A stretch of 64,000 nucleotides of DNA, from positions 216,001-280,000 of the forward strand of contig JARFJB010001969.1 in the NCBI GenBank assembly GCA_036346205.1, given 5' to 3'. Made by a program: the position numbers and the translations under genes. Below are positions 57,870-64,000 of the stretch, in pieces. Every line of letters starts with the position of its first letter. Within the stretch, counting starts at the first letter, position 1. A model generated the notes under the pieces. That model saw only the letters and a list, made by a program, of their open reading frames with translations, ran no database searches and was not told where the DNA came from. Origin of the DNA: Vesta saturnalis. Taxonomy: Eukaryota > Arthropoda > Insecta > Coleoptera > Lampyridae.

Positions 57870-59008
57870 CTGTAATTTTGTCAATTTTGATTTTCTTTAT
57901 TTAAAAATTTCAGTATATCGTCCGGAGAAGCTTCGCAAGCTGTATGAATGTGGTCTGATGGTATTTTCCTCCATTATTAGCGAAGAGCAATCTTTAACGC
58001 GTCGACTGTCTCATATTCGTTAGTTGATATTTTGGCCTAAAATGGACATATCGAAAAATTCATTGGGTTTAAGTCCAGAGAGTATGGTGGCCAATGTGAA
58101 GAAATGAAGCTGGAACTTTTTCTTATAAAAACGTTGGGTTTCACGAGCTTTATGGTATGGTGCCGAGTCTTGTTGAAACGTCCAAAGGTTTCTACCGAAT
58201 TGTTTACGTGCCCAAGGTAACAAAGCATCATAAAATACTTATCTTGTTTGGGTTCTTTAATCATTAAAAAAACCAAAAAAGATAAGTATTTTATTACGTG
58301 TGATAATGGAGAAAGTTTACATTTTCATATAACAAAGCATCGTTTAAAATATTTTCACGGTAAATCTGTTGATTCTTCTTTACGCCCTGTTCAATGAAAA
58401 TGAGCGTCCTGTAGCAGTTATCGCAGAGCAATTCGCTGCTCTAAATTGTCTCTTGATTTGCAGTATAACCATACATGATCGTTTTTTTTTGTTTACATAT
58501 TGCTGAACCGTAAAAACCGTTTCATCAGAAAAGACCAAATTTTCAAGCTCGCCTCCAACGTGCAAGGATTTTAACGCCTTTCCTCTTGCTAGGCGAACTG
58601 CCTTTTGTGCACTTTTTGTATTTTGTAGGGCTTCAATCGTAGTTCTTTAATATTCGCCCCATGCTACGATCTGGCACATTGAGATTTTTCGGCAATTGAA
58701 ATGCGCTTTGTCGTGGGTTACGTTTAATTTTGCCCTTCACCTTTCGAACTATTTCTCGTGATGTCGCTGTTCTTGGATGTCCACCTCCATGGCGTTTTCG
58801 ATGCTATCAGTTTCATTGTAACGTGTAATGATCCAATACACAAACATTTTGTTCACACGTAAATGTCGTAGTTCATTAACTATGGCAGGTTGCGATTTAC
58901 CAGCCAAATACAACGCAATAACACTGTTACGTTTAAATTCGATTTCGGTATTTTTTTTACTGCGTAGCAAAATGATATGCTTCCGTAGGCTTGTAAACAA
59001 CATAACAG
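57870..59008 (-). pseudogene. Mariner-type transposase (maT-like) relic
   Basis: From about 59005 leftwards: EFKRNSVIALYLAGKSQPAI and NKMFVYWIITRYNET (first helix-turn-helix), then after a frame change RHGGGHPRTATSREIVRKVK and LPKNLNVPDRSMGRILK (GRPR-like hook and second HTH). LENLVFSDETVFTVQQ carries the first Asp; LLPWARKQFGRNLWTFQQDS and APYHKARETQ the second; the third region is shifted in frame but reads YSLDLNPMNFSIC-like, close to SPDLNP.D. HIHTACEASPDDILKFLNK is the C-terminus. W-T-F-Q-Q-D-S-A-P-x-H-K and the spacing (approximately 37, across a frameshift) suggest the maT/DD37D group. Inactivated by frameshifts and by the PLE-end insertion. Confidence 0.8.
58230..58329 (+). mobile_element. 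100-bp PLE-end insertion with 12-bp target duplication (copy B)
   Basis: Identical arrangement to copy A: TAACAAAGCATC at 58218-58229 and 58330-58341. It interrupts the mariner transposase between the codons for ILNDALL and PWARKQF, so the target was coding sequence. Confidence 0.87.
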
Positions 59009-59101
59009 ACTGACGTTTGCAAAAAAGGAGCACGCTGACATTAGTCGTTTTGTTGCTACATCAGCGTAAAGTTGGTAACACTAAGAGTGCCGACTCCTGT
59101 A

Positions 59102-59466
59102 TAAACATGTATTATTCTTAGCTTTTATAGGTTTTTTTAAAATAATCACGCTCACAACGTAAACTCTTTAACTCGAAGTCGAAGTTTACGCATGTTATAA
59201 GTTTTAATTAAGACACCAGAAACGTTACCAGAAACGCACCACAAACGATGCATTTAAGAGTCCTTAGAAACACCCAATTGGAAAAACACATTTAGATATT
59301 GTAAGTAGAGTTTTGAATAATGTCAGCTCTCTGTGAATATTATTTTATTTTGCTACCGTAGTTTCGCTAAAGGAAATGAATTGTTCTGAGAATTAAATCA
59401 TATTATAGTTTTAAAAAGTTTAAGAAACGTAAGATTACATATTTTTTTTAACGGGGAACTGCTTTC
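59102..59466. other. No recognised feature
   Basis: AT-rich spacer between the mariner and Harbinger elements. Confidence 0.4.
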
Positions 59467-59563
59467 TTAAGGGCCCCATAGACATCGTTCCATTTCGACC
59501 GTTTTAAGCGATGGAAAAATCGGTTGAAACGAACGGACAATAAAACTAATGTGTGTGTGAAGT

Positions 59564-60531
59564 GTGAAGGCCTACGAACAGCTGCTAACGACGCTGAAGG
59601 AGTCAGATAAGAATGCTACTGTAGCTACAGTAAAAAAGAAAATCGACCCATTATGTGGTTCCTTTAGAAAAGAGCTGAAGAAAGTAAAGGCGTCAAACAA
59701 ATCAGGTGTGGGAACAGAAGAAATATACACGCCTCGGCTATGGTATTTTAACCATTTACTTTTCTTGACTGATCAAGAAATTCCCAGACCAGGAGTGGAT
59801 AATATATCCACCAATAGCGTCGACCAAGATTCTGACACTCAGAAGTTTGTTATTTTGTATATAACAGGTAAATATAACTGTAAGCCTTTATTCAATAGTT
59901 TTCAGAATAAACAGTGCATTTTTCCTTTTACCTGACTTGAATTTATAAGTAATGTTCGTCTGAAAACCATTTCAACATTTAATGTGCATTTGCACTTATT
60001 ACCAAAGGATTTTGAAATATGCGAAACCTTATTTTGCATGTGCATTATGAGATTTTGACGGAAATATGCATGCATGCATTTTATATGCATCTTGCATATT
60101 TTTCAAGCTCTAGTAATAATATACACCGTATTTCGTCTAAAAAATATTATTTTTCTTTTTTTTTGTTTTCGTAGAATGACACTAGTGACATAGATTCAGT
60201 CGTATCTCCCAATCCCGACTTTGAGGATTGCCAAGGCACTCAAGAATCTGATACTTCCATCACTACTGCTACTTTTTTGCGTTCTAATGCTAACGGGGAA
60301 GAAAAGAGAAAAGTTGTGAACAGAAGCATTTGTGGCGAAATTTTAATGAAAGTACACAAGGAATTAAATACGACCCAAAATGCCGATCATACATTCGATA
60401 CTGTGAACAATAGATTGAGTACTCTTCCCACAGAAATCAGTGTGGTTGCTGCAAAACTGATGGCAGACATCCTGTTTAAGATACAACTTGGGAATGATTC
60501 TTCAGCTGCACCACCATTCGATCGTTCTTGA
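59564..60531 (+). CDS. Harbinger ORF1: MADF/Myb-SANT-like DNA-binding protein (partial, spliced)
   Basis: In Harbinger transposons a second protein with a Myb/SANT or MADF domain helps the transposase enter the nucleus and bind the ends. Exon 1 (59564 to about 59850) reads KAYEQLLTTLKESDKNATVA, VKKKIDPLCGSFRKELKKVK and TPRLWYFNHLLFLTDQEIPR, the C-terminal two thirds of a MADF-type domain. The first helix is missing because a stop lies just upstream of 59564. A polypyrimidine tract and TAG at 60171-60174 begin exon 2 (NDTSDIDSVVSPNPDFEDC onward), which ends LMADILFKIQLGNDSSAA, a BESS-like tail, with a stop at 60531. The donor site is uncertain. Either an upstream exon exists or the 5' part is deleted. 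Confidence 0.65.
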
Positions 60532-61072
60532 TATTAAACACATGTATCTTCATATCAACAAGCCGCATGTGCTTCATGTCAACACTCATCTGTATATGAA
60601 GCTCCTACGTGTGTTTTAAATGTGGATAATTTACCGTCAACATCCACCTCCTATAAGCTGGATGCACACACACATTATCGCGATTTTCTTCGAACACTAT
60701 TTGCAATAACTAACTTTTTTTTTCTTTTATAATATGTACATAAGTAGAATACTTTTATTTTGTTTTGTGCCAAAGAATGTCGTTTATTTTAACAAGAACT
60801 AAAATGAAATTAATGTAAATTTGATTTCCTTCATACTTTTCTATTTAAGTACATTAAGAGCGTCACAAGTTTCTGACATGCTTTTCCCTAATGCTTGCGT
60901 CGAAATAATTACGGAGAATTTCAGTTTGCAAGAATACGTCTGTAGAGTATGGTTATCTGCATTTACAAAATTATACCATGTTTTAGATCACGAAATCAGG
61001 CAGGGGTTGAGGTATAGGTATAATTGTAATCAACAATAGTGACTTGTGGACATAGACATTTACTTGGGCAAA
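60532..61072. other. Region between the convergent Harbinger genes
   Basis: Contains AATAAA-like and AT-rich sequence; no coding signal beyond short chance frames. Confidence 0.4.
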
Positions 61073-62364
61073 TCAAATTAAAGCATCTTGCCAAGGTACC
61101 ATATCGTCATTACAGAAATACTCCATATACCGGTCGCGCACTTGTGCTGCATTCGCTGTGCGATGTCTGTTCCGTCCTCGTTGCATATTCAACAAAATGT
61201 CCACATATGTGGGTAGAATGTAGTTATTGCCATTGTTTCTGCACCAGAAACTGTGTAACACACAGCAAGTCATCACTAGCTTGTCAATAGTTTCCAAATT
61301 CATGTTCATAGCAGTGTGAAAGATTCTAAAAGTAGATACTAATATACCAAAAACGTTCTCCACTATACCTCTGCGTCTGAATAAACGACAACTGAAGATT
61401 TACCTATCCCGATTGAGTTGTTGTTTCCTAACGGTTTCAAGAAATCTTCTCGGAGTGCAAATGCTTCACTTTCAACGAACACAAATGGGAGAGGCTGATC
61501 GCTATCTTTTGGTTTACATGGTGGAGGTATTTGAAGAGTATGACTTCAATTTATCATAAAAGGTTGTGTTTTCTATAACACCGCTGTCGGATACCCTGCC
61601 ATTGGTACCAGAGTGGACCATTGTGAACTCATAGCTTACGTTCACTATTGCCATAAGCACAAGACTGTGTCGTTCCTTAAAACGAGCCACTATTGGAAGG
61701 TGGAGCTATATTTACGTGATTTCTGTCCACTGCTCTCAGACAATTTGGAAAATTCCATGGATTCTCGAAATTTCTGGCTACAACTTTCCACTCCTCCTCG
61801 GCTGTAGCAAACTGCAATACAATGACACAATTACTTACATGGATATGCCTCTAATCAATAAATTTATGTTTATTTTATGTTATGTATATAGGTGCAATGG
61901 AATACAATATTCAATAAAATTGAAATAGACTATTTCTTCTCACCTTCAGGTTTTCGTTTTGCCACACACTAACAATAGCTTCAAAGGTCTTGGGTATTAT
62001 ATGTCATAGCGATTAGGCAGAAATCAGTGCTGTAAATTTCAAATCCTTATAACTCCAGCCCGTTGCAAGAAATCGTGAAGTAGCCGTTAACAGTTCGCGA
62101 GGATTAATGGATAGGCGCATGTGGGTGTCTTTTTTTTAATTAACGGCGTTACGAGCTAAAGTAATTTGAAATACGTGTCCTCGTCCATTCGGAAGTAACT
62201 ATGCTAATCTCCTGGCAGCAACCCAAGTTCTTCAATAAATAGACATGGCCAAGGTTGCTGCGTTTTAATAGCCACCCCTTTATCCACTTCGAACGACTTT
62301 TTCGCTGTTTTTGCTTTACAGCCAAAGCGGCCACCACTGCCAATAAACACGTACGGTTCATCAC
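61073..62364 (-). pseudogene. PIF/Harbinger DDE transposase (frameshifted)
   Basis: In sense order: KSRSKWIKGWLLKRSNLGHV near 62290-62230 (the R-R-W-W-V-R-P-W-L type N-terminus), THMRLSINPRELLTATSRFL and ATGWSYKDL (62135-62060), EEEWKVVARNFENPWNFPNC and LRAVDRNHVNIAPPSNSGSF (61790-61690) with the first catalytic Asp, then GRVSDSGVIEN (61600-61570). LPFVFVESEAFALREDFLKP follows, and IVENVFGILVSTFRIF (61365-61320) and VMTCCVLHSF at the end. The second catalytic position, usually in D-x-G-x-x-G-R-x-S-D, reads VHSGTNGRVSDS, and the third block usually G-D-E-A-F reads ESEAF, so both look substituted. At least three frame changes. Orientation is opposite to ORF1. Confidence 0.8.
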
Positions 62365-62387
62365 GGTAACTATTGAGAATTAAACTG

Positions 62388-62388
<1 letters not shown>

Positions 62389-62473
<85 letters not shown>

Positions 62474-62502
62474 TGCGTGTGTGCGTGCGTGCGTGCGTGC
62501 TG

Positions 62503-62534
<32 letters not shown>

Positions 62535-62564
62535 TAGTGCGTGCGTGCGTGCGTGCGTTAGCGC

Positions 62565-62616
<52 letters not shown>

Positions 62617-62618
62617 TG
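62389..62618. repeat. (GT)n then (GTGC)n microsatellite
   Basis: About 85 bp of GT followed by about 140 bp of GTGC units with small interruptions, inside the Harbinger between the transposase start and the right TIR. Same GT-to-GTGC order as the start of the array at 16290. Confidence 0.96.
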
Positions 62619-62698
62619 TTGTTGCTTCGTTCAACGTTCAACCAATTTACCGTAGGTTAAAAGGTATCGAAATAGAACGATGTCTATGGGGCCCTTTA

Positions 62699-63479
62699 CA
62701 GTTTCCGTCATCGAATCTCATCCTACTGAATGTTTTGAATCTCATAAAACGGATAATGGATACTACGTACTTCGTAGTCTATTTACTCGTTTATAGATAA
62801 AGTCGTTAATGACGAGTTGAATTATATTTTCTCGCGAGAAATGTCTAGTTTGGATTTTAGTATAGAATATTTCTTAATAGTGGTGGAAGATAACGTCACC
62901 ATGTGAGGAGTGGGTGGTAAAGGCAGTTGTCAGAATTGGTTACAAGCTTGGGGCTAATAATGGAGACAGTGCACGCATTATACCTCCGATTCTCCCTGTG
63001 GTTATCTAAACATGAGGGAGTAAGCCTTTTTACTACTTGTGGATTATAGATAGAATCCAATCACCCCGGGGAAATTCTTGGCTTGCCGCTTCATCGATTG
63101 TTAGTAACAATTTCGTTTCATTAAAAATGGAAGTGTTGGTTTTTAGTGCTTTCCTATTTCTTGGATTAGTTTTAAGATTTAAGGGAATTGACATATGTCG
63201 TGTTTGGTGTCTTGTTTATGGAAGGTCTCGCACTGTTGTAATTGCTTGTGTACAAAATTTTGTGTATATAACGAAGAGTTACGTGTAAATAAATGGCATA
63301 TTTGTAATAATAATCAAACTGGGTGGATAAACAATAAAGGACGTCTGGACTAGATTGAAATATTTCGCTACTCGTTTGCGATAGTAAATTAATTGAGTTA
63401 ATTAAGTTTACTAGAGTTTTCGTTTGTGAAGAAAGAATTGAACATTCAACTGGTTATTTTGTTTCCCATCAATAAAATG
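62699..63479. other. No gene recognised
   Basis: Less AT-rich than most spacers around 62930-63110 (CACCCCGGGGAAATTCTTGG). An 83-codon frame at 63037-63288 has a hydrophobic stretch (MEVLVFSAFLFLGLVLRF) but no recognisable family. Confidence 0.35.
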
Positions 63480-64000
63480 ATGATGATGACTTAAATCTGG
63501 ACGAAAGTAAGGTCCATCGTGACATTTGGGACCAAGTAAGTAATCTGACCTTCGATAAAGAATGAGCGTGGTTAGATTTTAACTCTTTTGGATCACTACT
63601 AGTAATGCGTCCTCCAATTCAAAATTCTTCCGTTTGGATAATTGTGTCTGAACACTTTATCCAAAGAAGTGATAAATGGTTCGCTTTAAAAATTTTGATT
63701 TAAGGTTTTCCTGTAAACTTCCAAATTTGGACTTTTAGTGACAAAAATGCCAATCGTTGCTTAAATTGGCGGTCACAAGTGTCAATTGAACTTTTAGACA
63801 GTTATGTAACTTGACAACTCATGATAGGCAAAACCTTCACCGTTGTCCCAGTACATGTTAGCAGGACGCCCTCGTATTGCAATGAATTTCCTTAAATGCT
63901 ATAAAATTTTGGGTAGTCAAATCTAATACCACTTCTAAATGAACGCATTTCACTGCCAAACACATAAACACATAAACATAAATCTTGATTGACTGAGCAC
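63480..64000 (-). pseudogene. BEL/Pao LTR retrotransposon integrase relic (runs off the window)
   Basis: From the right edge leftwards the minus strand reads CLAVKCVHLEVVLDLTTQNF, then after a one-base shift KFIAIRGRPANMYWDNGEGF. This is the BEL/Pao integrase core (C.STKAVHLE..SDL.T..F, then FI.RRG.P..I.SDNGTNF) with the second catalytic Asp kept in WDNG. About 250 bp further it reads SSDPKELKSNHAHSL, the post-core block SSDP..L..LTPAH. Stops and frame changes show it is dead. The rest of the polyprotein should lie beyond position 64000. Confidence 0.7.

Larger units (their letters stand above)
54615..58467 (+). repeat. Tandem segmental duplication, copy B (3.85 kb)
   Basis: Second copy. Its right end passes without a break into the rest of the mariner element (58468-59099), whereas copy A stops in (TA)n. 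Copy B is therefore the original context on the right side. The left end begins just after a (TA)n tract. The non-coding part (54900-57830) shows no further feature. Confidence 0.92.
57834..59099 (-). mobile_element. Tc1/mariner element, maT-like, with TA duplication
   Basis: TIRs TGGGGTCGGCACTC..AGTGTTACCAA at the left and, on the minus strand, CAGGAGTCGGCACTC..AGTGTTACCAA at the right, each next to TA (57832-57833, 59100-59101). Size 1266 bp including a 112-bp later insertion, so about 1154 bp originally, a normal size for mariner elements. Contains one broken transposase on the minus strand. Confidence 0.85.
59470..62695. mobile_element. PIF/Harbinger transposon, full length, TTA target duplication
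   Basis: Ends AGGGCCCCATAGACATCGTT at the left and its exact inverted complement at the right (the match continues through ATTTCGA with one mismatch). TTA is found at 59467-59469 and 62696-62698, the 3-bp duplication typical of PIF/Harbinger. Length 3226 bp. Two convergent genes are inside, as in autonomous Harbingers: a MADF/Myb-like ORF1 on the plus strand and the DDE transposase on the minus strand. A (GT)n(GTGC)n microsatellite has expanded beside the right end. The perfectly matched tips suggest mobility until recently, but the transposase is broken. Confidence 0.9.

Noticed and set aside
57730..58023. 97-codon plus-strand frame, also at 53339-53632
   Set aside because: Antisense to the C-terminal half of the mariner transposase and crossing its TIR; present twice only because of the segmental duplication.
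62380..62800. Open frames with Cys-Val and His-Thr runs near the right end of the Harbinger
   Set aside because: Same microsatellite artefact within the (GT)n(GTGC)n tract.

Overview
This is eukaryotic nuclear DNA, most likely from an insect. It is AT-rich, has a 61-nt GT-AG intron inside a transposase gene, and carries piggyBac, Tc1/mariner, PIF/Harbinger, hAT, MULE, Penelope-like, non-LTR and BEL/Pao elements together with tRNA-derived SINE heads and long TA and GT microsatellites. There is no bacterial gene organisation, operon or CRISPR array. I could not identify any host gene with confidence. The window reads as a dense graveyard of nested transposable elements. All homology calls come from reading motifs by eye; no database search was run.

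Layout. 1-6.4 kb: a broken MULE/FLYWCH fragment, then AT-rich DNA without recognisable content. 6.4-9.8 kb: a Tc1/mariner-type element (6431-8804, TA target duplication, ~395-bp inverted repeats, spliced transposase with DD41D spacing), followed by a deleted relative (8997-9759). 10.3-15.3 kb: three broken piggyBac copies. 15.5-18.8 kb: a higher-order repeat of about 1.1-1.5 kb units whose cores are GT/GTGCGT arrays. 18.8-22.9 kb: diverged tandem repeats, a duplicated tRNA-like gene and an ACGT palindrome cluster. 22.9-31.7 kb: Penelope-like retroelements (PLEs), including a piggyBac with TTAA target duplication (23333-25634) next to one PLE fragment, and a nearly perfect 836-bp inverted duplication of a dead PLE. 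31.7-36.8 kb: a non-LTR retrotransposon, a mariner-type copy and a hAT copy, all broken. 38-47 kb: a PLE end, a mariner fragment, a MITE, three more piggyBac relics, a non-LTR relic and a SINE. 47.7-50.1 kb: the best preserved piggyBac (TTAA duplication, one nonsense codon, subterminal palindromes). 50.3-58.5 kb: a tandem duplication of ~3.8 kb whose second copy carries a (GCGAAC)n tract. 57.8-59.1 kb: a mariner (maT-like) element holding a 100-bp PLE-end insertion. 59.5-62.7 kb: a complete PIF/Harbinger element with convergent ORF1 and transposase. 63.5-64 kb: a BEL/Pao integrase running off the edge.

The elements do not cooperate as a pathway; what the window records is a sequence of events. 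Shared lesions and target duplications order some of them: a PLE end landed in the mariner at 57.8-59.1 kb before the segment was tandemly duplicated; the PLE at 29-31 kb was already frameshifted before it was copied in inverted orientation; and a piece of the 47.7-50.1 kb piggyBac coding region was copied, beside a PLE end, into its own 5' part. Most open frames in the GT arrays are artefacts of the repeat.
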